47,243 nucleotides of DNA from an uncultured Alphaproteobacteria bacterium (GCA_902826245.1 CADEEA010000020.1:1-47243), one strand, 5' to 3'. Numbered from the stretch's first letter, positions 1 to 8,181 are shown. Notes: generated from the sequence alone by a model not told the origin. Numbers and translations are program-made.

Positions 1-555
1 GGCACGCAAGCCTTCGGCCGCATGTGCGCGTTCCACGGCCAGATGGGCATGTTCACGCGCGCGCTGACCTACATGCTGAGCCATGGCAGCGATGGCCTGC
101 GCCAAGTCGCCGAAGACGCGGTGCTGAACGCGAACTATCTGCTCGCGCGCTTGAAGCCGCATTTCAACGCGCCGTTCGGCGATGGCCCGTGCATGCACGA
201 AGCGCTCTTGGACGATTCCAGCATAAGACCCAAAGGCGTCGAGACCATCGACATGGCCAAGGCGCTGCTCGACGAGGGCTATCATCCTTTCACCACCTAT
301 TTTCCGCTGGTGGTGCACGGCGCCATGCTGATCGAGCCGACCGAAACCGAACCCAAGCGCGAACTCGACCGCTTCGCTGACGTCATGATTGCGTTGGCCG
401 AGCGCGTAAACGCAGGGGAAGTGGCTTTCTTCAAGCAAGCGCCGAAGCTCGCGCCCATGCGCCGCTTGGATGACACGCGAGCCGCGCGGCAACCGAAACT
501 GCGATGGCGGCGAGGGGATAACGGCGCGGATGAGGCCAAGCGCGCGGCGGAATGA
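1..555 (+). CDS. gcvPB: Glycine dehydrogenase (decarboxylating) subunit 2, C-terminal part
   Basis: The 5' end lies outside the window; 184 C-terminal residues are visible. The segment reads GTQAFGRMCAFHGQMG, then ALTYMLSHGSDGLRQ and AEDAVLNANYL, which is typical of the C-terminal half of the P-protein beta subunit. This subunit belongs to the glycine cleavage system, which decarboxylates glycine and passes the aminomethyl group to lipoylated H-protein. The PLP-binding lysine would lie upstream and cannot be checked. The reading frame ends in TGA at 553-555 and overlaps the next gene by ATGA, so the two are probably translationally coupled. The last 25 or so residues (rich in R, K and D) are a variable tail. 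Confidence 0.93.
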   Translation, partial: GTQAFGRMCAFHGQMGMFTRALTYMLSHGSDGLRQVAEDAVLNANYLLARLKPHFNAPFGDGPCMHEALLDDSSIRPKGVETIDMAKALLDEGYHPFTTYFPLVVHGAMLIEPTETEPKRELDRFADVMIALAERVNAGEVAFFKQAPKLAPMRRLDDTRAARQPKLRWRRGDNGADEAKRAAE

Positions 556-1364
556 CCAGGCGTATTGATCTCATCGGCGTACCCACCGACGTGCATTCCT
601 CGTTTCTGCGCGGCTGCGCGCAGGCGCCGCCGCTGATCCGCGCGGCGCTCTTCAGTCCGCACGGCAACGAGGCGAGCGAGCGGGGCTTGGAACTGGGCGC
701 AGAGATTGATCTCAACGATTGCGGCGATCTTCCTCTCACCGAGGCACCCGGCGATGACGCTCTGATTGAGTCCGCGATCGCTCAATCGCTCAGATCTGAC
801 GCCACCCCGATCGCGCTCGGCGGCGATCACGCCATCACTTATCCGATCTTGCGCGCCATCCACGCCAAGAACGGCCCGGTCGACGTTCTCCACTTCGACG
901 CGCATCCCGATCTCTATGACGAATATCTCGGCGACCGCCGCAGCCATGCCTCCCCATTCGCGCGCATCATGGAAGAGGGACTGGCCTCACGCCTGGTGCA
1001 GATCGGCATCCGCACGCTGAATAAACATCAACGCGAGCAGGTCGCGCGTTTTGGCGTCGAGATTGTTGAGATGAAGCATTTGGCGCACGCAGCAACGCTG
1101 GCGTTCAAGAGACCTCTTTACATCAGCATCGATCTCGACGCTATTGACCCCGCCTTTGCACCGGGCGTCTCTCATCATGAGCCAGGCGGGCTCACGCCTC
1201 GCGAAGTGATCAACAGGCTGCTGGCGTTAGACTGCCCGCTCGTCGGCGCGGACGTGGTCGAGTACAATCCTTCGCGCGATCTGAACGGCGTCACCGCAAT
1301 CCTTGCCGCCAAATTGGTACGGGAATTGGCGGCGCTGGCAAGCATTGCCCACGCGCGCCGATGA
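552..1364 (+). CDS. Arginase/agmatinase-family ureohydrolase
   Basis: A 270-residue ureohydrolase-fold protein. The binuclear manganese site looks complete: GGDH at residues 90-93 (His93), DAHPD at 116-120 (three ligands) and SIDLDAIDP at 192-200 (Asp194, Asp196). The family hydrolyses guanidino compounds (arginine, agmatine, formimidoylglutamate and others) to urea or formamide plus an amine. The substrate cannot be assigned from sequence alone. ATG 552 overlaps the gcvPB stop by four bases, and no other start has comparable support. Coupling to glycine cleavage hints at amino-acid catabolism. It converges with the aminopeptidase gene after a 37-base gap that holds no obvious strong terminator. 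Confidence 0.9.
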   Translation: MTRRIDLIGVPTDVHSSFLRGCAQAPPLIRAALFSPHGNEASERGLELGAEIDLNDCGDLPLTEAPGDDALIESAIAQSLRSDATPIALGGDHAITYPILRAIHAKNGPVDVLHFDAHPDLYDEYLGDRRSHASPFARIMEEGLASRLVQIGIRTLNKHQREQVARFGVEIVEMKHLAHAATLAFKRPLYISIDLDAIDPAFAPGVSHHEPGGLTPREVINRLLALDCPLVGADVVEYNPSRDLNGVTAILAAKLVRELAALASIAHARR

Positions 1365-1401
1365 TCAACAAATTCTGAAATTCTGACCCGAAGCGCGGGC
1401 T

Positions 1402-4047
1402 CTAGCTGGCGCGTCGCAGTCGCCGCCCCGCTGCCGCCTCTCGCGCCGAAATCCATGCTTCTACCGCCGGCATGCGTTCGGAGGCTGTCTGCGCGCGCAG
1501 TCGGATGGTGGCGATCGCGGAATCGATGCTCGCGCGCGCACCTGGCGGGAATTCGCGGGCGTACGCCTCCAGTTCGGTGGCGACGTTCGGATCGGCGCTG
1601 CCTGAAGCGATTGCAGCCGGATACTCAAGACGTTGCAGCGGATCGAGCAGCGCCTCGATAGCGGCGCGGTTGTCCTTCAGAAAATCCCAGCCCAGCTGGG
1701 GGTGCTCGGCGGCCGCCGCCGCGATCACTTGCGTGCGCAATTGGCGTGGAATCTCCTCGCCAAGCGTGAGCTGCAGTGTGCGTGCCGCCAGCGCGGGGTC
1801 GCGCGCCCCTGCAAGGCGCACATAGAGGCGTCGTTGTTGAACGAAATCGCGCGCGGCGCGGGCGCGGGCGAGCATGGCTTCGTAGTCGTGCGTGTCGGCA
1901 TTGTAAGCATAGACGCCGATGACGGCGTTGCTGATGCTGGCGGGTATGGCGCCTGAATCCAACCCGGCGGCGCGGGTGCGCCGGCGCGCTTCGGCGATGA
2001 TTTCCGCATCGCCTAACGTTCCCAGCGCGCCTATCAATTGCGCGCGCAATAGCGTGTCGCCAGGCGCTTCGCCGGCGCGTGCGTCCCAACCCAACCTCGC
2101 CAGATGCGGGCCGAGCGCGCGGCGTGCGAAGGCCTCGACGGCTTGTCGACTGGGGCGGTCCTTGGCGTAGCCTGCGAGCGCCAGCAGGGAATTGGCGGTG
2201 TCGGACACGACCAGCGGATGCGCGTCCGGCGGCAATGCAGACATGAGGTCGAGATAATCGGTAAACGGAGCATCGCCCGAGCGCCCGAACGCCCAATAGT
2301 CCAGCAACAACCCAAGTTGATCCTCCGGCGCCAGCGTGGGCATCGAAGCGATCAGACGCGAGAGGTTGGTCCGATCATAGAGCACGCGGAAAAATCCGCT
2401 CTGCCCAGCGTTCACGAGGTAGGGAGCGCATGCAGGGCCAATCTCGATGTTTGCGTTCGCAGCGGCTGGCAATACGACTTCAATCGGCGCCGCTTCGAGC
2501 CTGCGGGCCACCATCGGTATGCTCCAGCGCTCCTCGGTGCGCGACGCTGCATCGAGAGCGAACCGCCGCTGGGTGATGTTGATGCGGGTGTTGGAAGGTT
2601 CGCGCGCGCAATCGGCGCCGGTGACGCTCAGCACGGGGAAACCCGCCTGCCCAGTGAATCCGCGCGCGATGTCGAGTATGGGTTGTCCAGAGGCTGCCTG
2701 CACCGCCGACCAGAGGTCCTCAGTTCGTGCGTTTCCATAAGTGTGTGCATTGACATAATCGCGCACGCCGTTTCGGAAGCGCTCTTCGCCGACATAGGCC
2801 TCGAGCATGCGAATGACGGCCAGCCCTTTTTCGTAAGTGATCGAGTCGAACGCCAGGTTCGCTTCGTCGATGGTGTTGACCGTTTGTACGATCGGGTGGG
2901 TTCCGGCGCGCGCGTCGATCGCCATCGCTGTAGCTGTGCCGTCGCTCATTTGCAGAAGCCAGGGTCGCCAATCGGGATGCACGGCTTCGGTGGCCTTGGC
3001 GGCCATCCATGAGGCGAAGCCCTCGTTGAGCCAGAGATCGTCCCACCAATCCATGGTAACTAGGTTGCCGAACCACTGGTGCGCAACTTCATGCGCGACG
3101 ATGCCGAAAACACCCTGGCGCTCGGCCTCGCTCGAATGGGCGTCGACCAGCAGATATTGGTCGAAATAGAGTATAGCGCCCCAGTTTTCCATCGCCCCGA
3201 ATCCGCCTGCGCCGGGCACACCGATCATGTCGAGCTTCGGCAGCGGGTAGGGGATGGCGAAATACTCCGTGAAATAGCGCAGCGATTGTTCGCCCGCGGC
3301 GAGCGCCTCGTGCGTGCGAGCGGTTTGGCCGCGCCGCACCACGACGCCCAGCTCGACGCCGTCGACGTCACGGGTCACCCGCTCGAAATCGCCAACGGCG
3401 AGGAACAACAAATAGCTCGCCATCGAAGGCGTGTCTGAGAATGTCGTCCGCGTCATGCCAGCGCCGGCATCGGCCCTACGCGCCACTGGCATGTTGGAAA
3501 TCGCCATTTGGGCGCTTGGCGCGGTCACGCTCAGCGAAAACACGGCGCGCCGATTGGGTTGATCCCACATGGGCGCCAGTCGGCGTGCATCGCCGGGCTC
3601 GAACTGCGTTGCGAGCGCGTGTTTGGTTTGTCCGTCTGCGTCATAGGAGACGCGGAACAGGCCGTATGCTTCGTCGTAGATTTTTCCGGAATAGGCGACA
3701 TGGATGACATGGCGGCCTGGGCGGAGCGGCCGGCGCGGCGTCAGCGTGAGCGTCTGGGCGGCTGAGTCTATCGTTACGCGCGCGGCGGCGCCATCGATCG
3801 TCGCTGCAGTCACCTCAAGGTCGAGCGCGTTCATGACTACGTTGGTGAGTGACGTGGTGGCCTCCACCTCGATGCGAGTCTGGCCGGAGAAGGTCGCAGC
3901 GTCGACACTTGGAACCACGGAAATCTCATAGCGCGAGGGGATCGCGCCCTCCTCGATCCATTGCCTCTGCGCGATCGCCGATGGCGTGGCGAGTAGAAGG
4001 CAAAGGCCCAACAGGGCTACGAACGGACGCAAGCGCATTGAGGACAT
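1402..4047 (-). CDS. Exported M1-family zinc aminopeptidase
   Basis: An 881-residue protein with an N-terminal Sec signal peptide (residues about 1-26, ending ATPSAIAQ), so it probably acts in the periplasm or on the outer membrane. Hallmarks are intact: the exopeptidase motif GAMEN at 284-288 and the zinc site HEVAH at 319-323 with the third ligand Glu342 in WLNEGFA. The C-terminal half is alpha-helical and matches the ERAP1/APN C-terminal domain expected at this length. The family removes N-terminal residues from peptides. It is a single gene: upstream is a gap of more than 300 bases, and downstream it converges with the ureohydrolase. Confidence 0.95.
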   Translation of the reverse strand: MSSMRLRPFVALLGLCLLLATPSAIAQRQWIEEGAIPSRYEISVVPSVDAATFSGQTRIEVEATTSLTNVVMNALDLEVTAATIDGAAARVTIDSAAQTLTLTPRRPLRPGRHVIHVAYSGKIYDEAYGLFRVSYDADGQTKHALATQFEPGDARRLAPMWDQPNRRAVFSLSVTAPSAQMAISNMPVARRADAGAGMTRTTFSDTPSMASYLLFLAVGDFERVTRDVDGVELGVVVRRGQTARTHEALAAGEQSLRYFTEYFAIPYPLPKLDMIGVPGAGGFGAMENWGAILYFDQYLLVDAHSSEAERQGVFGIVAHEVAHQWFGNLVTMDWWDDLWLNEGFASWMAAKATEAVHPDWRPWLLQMSDGTATAMAIDARAGTHPIVQTVNTIDEANLAFDSITYEKGLAVIRMLEAYVGEERFRNGVRDYVNAHTYGNARTEDLWSAVQAASGQPILDIARGFTGQAGFPVLSVTGADCAREPSNTRINITQRRFALDAASRTEERWSIPMVARRLEAAPIEVVLPAAANANIEIGPACAPYLVNAGQSGFFRVLYDRTNLSRLIASMPTLAPEDQLGLLLDYWAFGRSGDAPFTDYLDLMSALPPDAHPLVVSDTANSLLALAGYAKDRPSRQAVEAFARRALGPHLARLGWDARAGEAPGDTLLRAQLIGALGTLGDAEIIAEARRRTRAAGLDSGAIPASISNAVIGVYAYNADTHDYEAMLARARAARDFVQQRRLYVRLAGARDPALAARTLQLTLGEEIPRQLRTQVIAAAAAEHPQLGWDFLKDNRAAIEALLDPLQRLEYPAAIASGSADPNVATELEAYAREFPPGARASIDSAIATIRLRAQTASERMPAVEAWISAREAAAGRRLRRAS

Positions 4048-4363
4048 CCCCGCAATTGGGCGCCGATCTGAAGCCGCGCTGAGGTTTCCGCAAGCCCATT
4101 TCTGCGAACCGACCAGAAAGCAAGGGCAACGACAGCCTCGCGTGACGCGGGGTGTCAGGGGCAGCGCTTACGCGCCGCGAAAAAAATCTACCCCACACCC
4201 CGCCTCCGGCGACGGCGCCGACAGAAACACAACCACGCGGACGCGGTTGTCCGCGTCATACCCGCCGAGACAACGGCGCACCTTTTTCGACGCGAACACC
4301 CGCGTCCGCGCCTCCGGTGGGGGGAGTTTTTCCGGCTCTTGAGCCAACAAGGAAGGCGCTTGG
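4048..4363. other. Non-coding gap of about 316 bases
   Basis: I see no convincing gene between the aminopeptidase start and the end of the HAD gene. It should contain the minus-strand aminopeptidase promoter, but no clear -35/-10 pair stands out. A perfect 8-bp hairpin (ACGCGGAC, six-base loop, GTCCGCGT) lies at 4235-4256. A TTG-initiated 60-codon minus-strand frame at 4168-4350 has arginine-rich composition, no recognisable domain and no clear ribosome-binding site. A small RNA cannot be excluded. Confidence 0.5.
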
Positions 4364-5005
4364 CTAGTCCGGTCGCAATAGCGCCTTCACGTCGACGGCC
4401 CAGTGGCCAACATAAGCTGGCCTGGGCTCGGGGTGCACGGCGCCGACGAGTGCGGTAGTGAAGCCAAGTTGATGCGCCGGCTCGAGATTGCGCAGCGTGT
4501 CTTCAACGAACAAAGCCCGCGACGGAGTGATGGCGCACGCCTCGACCAGGCGCCAGTATGCGTTTGGCTGCGGCTTCGGCGAGAATTCGGCGTCGCCGAG
4601 ATCGAAGATCGCGTCGAAGATAGAGGAGAGCCCAAGCGCGGCCAGCGCGCGTTGCGCATGGCCGCCGCCGCCATTGGTGTGGATAAACTTGCGCCCCGGC
4701 AACGCGCCGATCAGCGCCGCGAGCTCAGGATCAGGCAGCAGCACGGAATAGTCCACGTCGTGTACATGCGCCATGAAATCGCGAGCATCGACGCCATGAT
4801 GCATGGCCAGCCCCACGACCGTCGCGCCGTACAGGTGAAAATAGTGCTCACGCAGTTGCAGCGCTGTATCCGCGCTGACGCCAACGGCGCGAGCGATGTA
4901 GGCAGTCATGCGCTCGCCGATCGCGTCGTACAAAGTTGGCGCGGGATAGAGCGTGTTGTCGAGATCGAACACCCAATCGCAGATGTGCGCGAACGCGCCC
5001 GTCAT
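4364..5005 (-). CDS. HAD-family pyrimidine 5'-nucleotidase (SDT1-like)
   Basis: A 213-residue haloacid-dehalogenase hydrolase. Motif I is FDLDNTLYP (residues about 13-21), motif II is FIHTNGG, the motif III lysine is in SPKPQP and motif IV is LFVEDTLRNL. The helical cap after motif I, with DLDNTLYP itself, matches the SDT1/PHM8 pyrimidine 5'-nucleotidase group, which dephosphorylates nucleoside monophosphates. Exact substrate preference is inferred. ATG 5005 overlaps the stop of the upstream DUF1036 gene (ATGA), so it should be co-translated with it. It is the last gene of the minus-strand run coming from rpmH. Confidence 0.87.
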   Translation of the reverse strand: MTGAFAHICDWVFDLDNTLYPAPTLYDAIGERMTAYIARAVGVSADTALQLREHYFHLYGATVVGLAMHHGVDARDFMAHVHDVDYSVLLPDPELAALIGALPGRKFIHTNGGGGHAQRALAALGLSSIFDAIFDLGDAEFSPKPQPNAYWRLVEACAITPSRALFVEDTLRNLEPAHQLGFTTALVGAVHPEPRPAYVGHWAVDVKALLRPD

Positions 5006-6171
5006 CTTTGGGTTGGGCGGTCTTGGGTGGGCGCATTGCCTGGCGCGACGCCACGGGTCGATCCTTCACGGATTGGCGCGATGTCGGGCTCTCCCTGCGC
5101 GGCTGGCTGCAATTGCCGCGGCGCGACGCCTGGCTGCAGGAAATCACGCTCTTCGAAATCGACGACTAAGCCTTCGCGCCCGCGCGCGGAGATCGGCGTG
5201 AATAGATTCGCATTGTAGAAGCGCCCTTCGCAATTATCGCGCCCCAGCACAGCGAACCGCGCAAGACTGGTGCAGAACGGCTCACCGCCTGCGGCGAGCA
5301 GGCGAGGACCCTCCGGATTGTCGAGGCTCGCGTGGACGAAATACACTTCCTGGCTCAGCACTTCGTCGATTGTGCGCACGCAGCCGCCGGGGCTGAGCGG
5401 CCACCAGCCGCGGCTCTCCCAACCCTCGCCGCGCCGGCGCCCCACCGCCGCCCAAAGGCGCGAGCGGGTGCGGTTGCACAAGGTGAGACCCACTTGGTCG
5501 GCGCGGCGGCGCGCCGCGTTCTCCAGCGCATCGATCATCTGGTCTTCGTTGGCGTTCGGCGCCAAGCGCGCCGAAGTGCGAAATTGCGCCAGCGCCTGAG
5601 CGATGCGGCGAGGATCGACGCCGCGGCGGCCCTCGCGGATATCGTAGCCAGCGTCGGTCAGCAGCCTCTGGATGCCGGCCTGGCGAGCGCGCGTCAGCGT
5701 GTAAGGCTGCGCCTCCGCGAAAGAGGTCCGCCAGCTGTCGCGCTTATTGATCTGCACGCGGCGGAACCTGCGCTCCTCCAGGCCTTGCGCCGTGCAGGCC
5801 TCTGGATTCTCGATGGTGAAGGAGCGCGATGGATCGACGCAGATGCGGGCGTCGCCACCCCACTGTCGGCGCCCGCCGCGATGGGCAGGCGATGTGCGGG
5901 CGTAGAGATAGTGGGTGCCGCGTGCGAGCGGGGCGTTGACCGCGAGCCTGCATTCTCCGGGACGCAGTCGTGTCCAGCCTTGCACCACGATGGCGTTGCC
6001 ATCGGGCCGCCCGGTTGCGGCGTCGAGCACGAAACTGGTTTCGTTGCAGACCTGCCAGCCATTGGCGCTGCGCCCCTGCGCGGCGGCGTCGCCCGCGAAT
6101 GCGAGCAACGCCGCGAGCGCGACGATTGCAGCAGCAATGCCGGACCTAGTGAATAAGCGTGCCAGCGCCAT
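5002..6171 (-). CDS. Exported protein with two DUF1036-like domains
   Basis: Starting at ATG 6171 gives 389 residues beginning MALARLFTRSG with a clear signal peptide that ends near AGDAAAQG. A longer frame opens at 6237 but would run deep into argB and lacks a signal at its start, so 6171 is preferred. The mature protein has two similar beta-rich blocks, each with a WQVCNETS or GLTLCNRTR start, a central Trp-rich strand (GWTRLRPGEC; GWWPLSPGGC) and a later Cys. This is the DUF1036 pattern. A helical spacer resembling a peptidoglycan-binding repeat (RIAQALAQFR) lies between them. The function is unknown. The paired cysteines suggest periplasmic disulfides. It overlaps argB by 26 bases and the HAD gene by 4. 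Confidence 0.8.
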   Translation of the reverse strand: MALARLFTRSGIAAAIVALAALLAFAGDAAAQGRSANGWQVCNETSFVLDAATGRPDGNAIVVQGWTRLRPGECRLAVNAPLARGTHYLYARTSPAHRGGRRQWGGDARICVDPSRSFTIENPEACTAQGLEERRFRRVQINKRDSWRTSFAEAQPYTLTRARQAGIQRLLTDAGYDIREGRRGVDPRRIAQALAQFRTSARLAPNANEDQMIDALENAARRRADQVGLTLCNRTRSRLWAAVGRRRGEGWESRGWWPLSPGGCVRTIDEVLSQEVYFVHASLDNPEGPRLLAAGGEPFCTSLARFAVLGRDNCEGRFYNANLFTPISARGREGLVVDFEERDFLQPGVAPRQLQPAAQGEPDIAPIREGSTRGVAPGNAPTQDRPTQR

Positions 6172-7078
6172 GTTCGGTAAACAATTCCATGAGCAATACG
6201 TGGGGTGTGCGGCCGTCGAGGATGACCGCGGCTTCAACGCCGTTATCGAGAGCGGCTATGCAGGTTTCTAGTTTGGGGATCATGCCGCCGGTGGCGACGC
6301 CCGAGGCGATCGCATTCCGGGCGTCGGCAATACTCATTTCGCGGATCAATTCGCCGTCCTTGTCGAGTACGCCGGGGACGTCGGACAGGAGCAGGAAGCG
6401 CTTCGCAGACAATGCTTTCGCTATGGCGCCAGCGGCGGTGTCGGCGTTGATGTTGTAGGTGCGCCCGTCCGGCGTGACGCCAATCGGGGCGATAACCGGT
6501 ACATAATCTTCCGGCGCGTTGATCAAGGCCTGGATCAAGGTCGGATCGATTGCGCTGGGTTCGCCGACGAAACCGAGATCGACGACTTGCTCGATCATAG
6601 AATCCGGATCCTTTCGCCTGCGAATCGCCTTCTCGACAATGATCAGCCCTGCATCCTTTCCGGACAGCCCAACCCCGCGCACGTCAGCTTCGCGGCCTGC
6701 GAAGGTGATCTGGTGGGCGAGCTCCTTATTGACGCTGCCCGACAGGACCATTTCCGCCACCTCCATGGTCTCGGTGTCGGTCACACGCAATCCGTCCACA
6801 AATTGAGATTTCACCCCGGCGCGCTCCAGCATGCGGCTAATCTGAGGGCCGCCCCCGTGCACCACCACCGGATGGATGCCCACGAGCTTCAACAGCACAA
6901 TGTCTGCGGCGAATTTGCGGGCGGTTTCGGTGTCGCCCATGGCGTGGCCGCCATATTTCACCACTACCGTCTCGCGGTCGTAGATCTGAATAAAGGGCAA
7001 AGCCTCGGCCAGCGTCTTGGCTTTGGCCAAGCCGTCTTCCAGCGCCTTCAGGCGATCCTTGGGCGGGGGCTTCGTCAC
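6146..7078 (-). CDS. argB: Acetylglutamate kinase
   Basis: A 310-residue amino-acid kinase that phosphorylates N-acetylglutamate, the second step of arginine synthesis. Visible family motifs are VVKYGGHAMG (nucleotide-binding Lys41), VVHGGGPQISRML, the NINADTAAGAIA block and a late GMIPKLETC element. The N-terminal helix before the first strand is typical of arginine-sensitive hexameric enzymes, so feedback inhibition is likely by family knowledge. It lies 27 bases downstream of engB in the conserved yidC-engB-argB order and its end overlaps the DUF1036 gene. Confidence 0.97.
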   Translation of the reverse strand: MTKPPPKDRLKALEDGLAKAKTLAEALPFIQIYDRETVVVKYGGHAMGDTETARKFAADIVLLKLVGIHPVVVHGGGPQISRMLERAGVKSQFVDGLRVTDTETMEVAEMVLSGSVNKELAHQITFAGREADVRGVGLSGKDAGLIIVEKAIRRRKDPDSMIEQVVDLGFVGEPSAIDPTLIQALINAPEDYVPVIAPIGVTPDGRTYNINADTAAGAIAKALSAKRFLLLSDVPGVLDKDGELIREMSIADARNAIASGVATGGMIPKLETCIAALDNGVEAAVILDGRTPHVLLMELFTEHGAGTLIH

Positions 7079-7105
7079 GGGGTTCGGTCTAGGGGGTCCG
7101 CAGGC

Positions 7106-7750
7106 TTACGCCAAGGCCGCGATTTCGGCGCGGAGCAGGTCGATGCCGGCGCCGGTCTCGGCCGAGGTGGGGATGATTTCCGGGTGTGCGGCCGGCCGTT
7201 TGGCGATGAGCTTGGCGGTGGCCGCAACCATGGCTTCAATTTCGGTCGGCTTGACCTTGTCGGCCTTGGTCAGCACGATCTGATAATTCACAGCCGCCTT
7301 GTCCAAGCCGTCCATGACATCGCTGTCATGCGGTTTCAGGCCGTGGCGGGAATCGACCAGCAGGATCACGCGCTTGAGGCTCGGGCGTCCGCGCAGGTAA
7401 TCGCGCGTGAGCTTGGTCCAGCGCTCGATATCGGCCCGGCCGGCCTTGGCGTAGCCGTAGCCTGGCAGATCGACCAAACGCAGGCGATCGCCCATGCGGA
7501 AAAAATTGAGCTCGCGCGTGCGCCCGGGTTCCGTGGAGGCGCGCGCAAGCTTGAGCCGCCCTGTGAGCGCATTGATCAGGCTCGACTTGCCGACATTGGA
7601 GCGGCCCGCGAACGACACTTCCGGCACATCGGCCTCTGGCAGCTGCGCCATGTCGGCGACGCCAAGCTCAAACGCGATCGGCCCGGCGAAGAGGAGGCGG
7701 CCGGATTCCAAGGATTCGGCAGTCGGCAGTCGGCAATCGGCAGTCGGCAC
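7106..7750 (-). CDS. engB: Ribosome-biogenesis GTPase EngB/YsxC with repeat-derived N terminus
   Basis: G motifs are intact: GRSNVGKSS (residues 49-57), DLPGYGYA, TKAD and SAETG. This marks the EngB/YihA/YsxC GTPase needed for large-subunit assembly. The start is odd. Upstream of ESGRLLFAG, where family members normally begin, the frame reads straight through a heptamer array (7714-7748), giving a leader MPTADCRLPTAE. The only in-frame starts are GTG 7750, which directly abuts the TAA of the four-helix-bundle gene, and TTG 7711 inside the frame. GTG 7750, coupled to termination of the upstream gene, is the more plausible. The native start seems to have been replaced when the element inserted. 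Confidence 0.9.
   Translation of the reverse strand: MPTADCRLPTAESLESGRLLFAGPIAFELGVADMAQLPEADVPEVSFAGRSNVGKSSLINALTGRLKLARASTEPGRTRELNFFRMGDRLRLVDLPGYGYAKAGRADIERWTKLTRDYLRGRPSLKRVILLVDSRHGLKPHDSDVMDGLDKAAVNYQIVLTKADKVKPTEIEAMVAATAKLIAKRPAAHPEIIPTSAETGAGIDLLRAEIAALA
7714..7748. repeat. Left heptamer array, five AGTCGGC units
   Basis: Units read ATTCGGC, AGTCGGC, AGTCGGC, AATCGGC and AGTCGGC with no spacers. The array is translated as part of the engB leader and ends three bases before the stop codon of the four-helix-bundle gene. It is inverted relative to the array at 8136-8177. Confidence 0.95.
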
Positions 7751-8125
7751 TTAGTGCTCACTCTGTTGCAGCGATCGAATTAAGCCGTGCAGCATCTTTC
7801 CCACCACCTCGCACTGGCCGAGCAGATCATCTGCGCTGCCAACATTTGTGAGCACCCGTTGCGAAAGCAGCGCGTGCGTCTCCACTTCCTTGCAGGAACC
7901 CTGAGCGATCCGCAGGAACTGCACATACGAACCCTTGTTCTCTCGCCCATATCCTTCCGCGATGTTGGCGGGTACGGAGGCGCCGGCGCGGCGTATTTGG
8001 GCGGTCAAGCCAAATATCTCATCACGAGGAAACGGCGCCGTGTAACGGTAGCAGTGCTCGGCGAGATTCATAGCCTCACGCCAAACCCGCAGGTCGCGAT
8101 AGGACTTGATTTCACCCTCATCCAT
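7751..8125 (-). CDS. Four-helix-bundle protein (S23 / 23S rRNA intervening-sequence protein family)
   Basis: A 124-residue, all-helical protein with the family signature: SYRDLRVWREAM near the N terminus, then FGLTAQIRRA, SVPANIAEGYGR and a FLRIAQGSCKEVET helix. These proteins occur in intervening sequences of 23S rRNA (as in Leptospira) and as stand-alone genes. They are related in fold to the Avd accessory protein of diversity-generating retroelements. They form small oligomers and may bind nucleic acid, but their role is not established. ATG 8125 has a strong upstream Shine-Dalgarno (GGAGGGGG at 8131-8138), partly formed by the edge of the heptamer array. The stop TAA abuts the engB GTG. 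No reverse transcriptase or rRNA is nearby. Confidence 0.9.
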   Translation of the reverse strand: MDEGEIKSYRDLRVWREAMNLAEHCYRYTAPFPRDEIFGLTAQIRRAGASVPANIAEGYGRENKGSYVQFLRIAQGSCKEVETHALLSQRVLTNVGSADDLLGQCEVVGKMLHGLIRSLQQSEH

Positions 8126-8135
8126 GAGAGCCCCC

Positions 8136-8177
8136 TCCGACTGCCGACTGCCGACTGCCGACTGCCGACTGCCGACT
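8136..8177. repeat. Right heptamer array, six GCCGACT units
   Basis: Six contiguous heptamers, the first TCCGACT and then five perfect GCCGACT. They are the reverse complement of the 7714-7748 array. The array starts just upstream of the four-helix-bundle ribosome-binding site and ends five bases before the yidC stop codon. Both copies on one transcript could pair into a stem of about 35 bp enclosing the gene. Confidence 0.95.
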
Positions 8178-8181
8178 GCAG

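Larger units (their letters stand above)
7714..8177. mobile_element. Putative element: four-helix-bundle gene between inverted heptamer arrays
   Basis: About 464 bases separate engB from yidC, two genes that are normally direct neighbours. The segment consists of an AGTCGGC array (7714-7748), the four-helix-bundle gene and a GCCGACT array (8136-8177). The arrays are reverse complements, so the unit has terminal inverted repeats built of tandem heptamers. It carries its own strong Shine-Dalgarno, no transposase and no extra promoter that I can see. It lies in the orientation of the operon and begins five bases from the yidC stop. That it is mobile is inference from its architecture and position. 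Confidence 0.6.

Noticed and set aside
4168..4350. 60-codon minus-strand frame in the non-coding gap
   Set aside because: TTG start, no Shine-Dalgarno, no recognisable domain and a composition typical of random GC-rich DNA.
6172..6237. Longer start for the DUF1036 protein
   Set aside because: Adds 22 residues inside argB and buries the signal peptide; ATG 6171 gives a proper signal.
7751..8125. Diversity-generating retroelement around the four-helix-bundle gene
   Set aside because: No reverse transcriptase, template repeat or variable repeat is present; only the Avd-like fold relation remains.
7714..8177. Heptamer arrays considered as a CRISPR array
   Set aside because: Units are seven bases with no spacers, and no cas genes are nearby.
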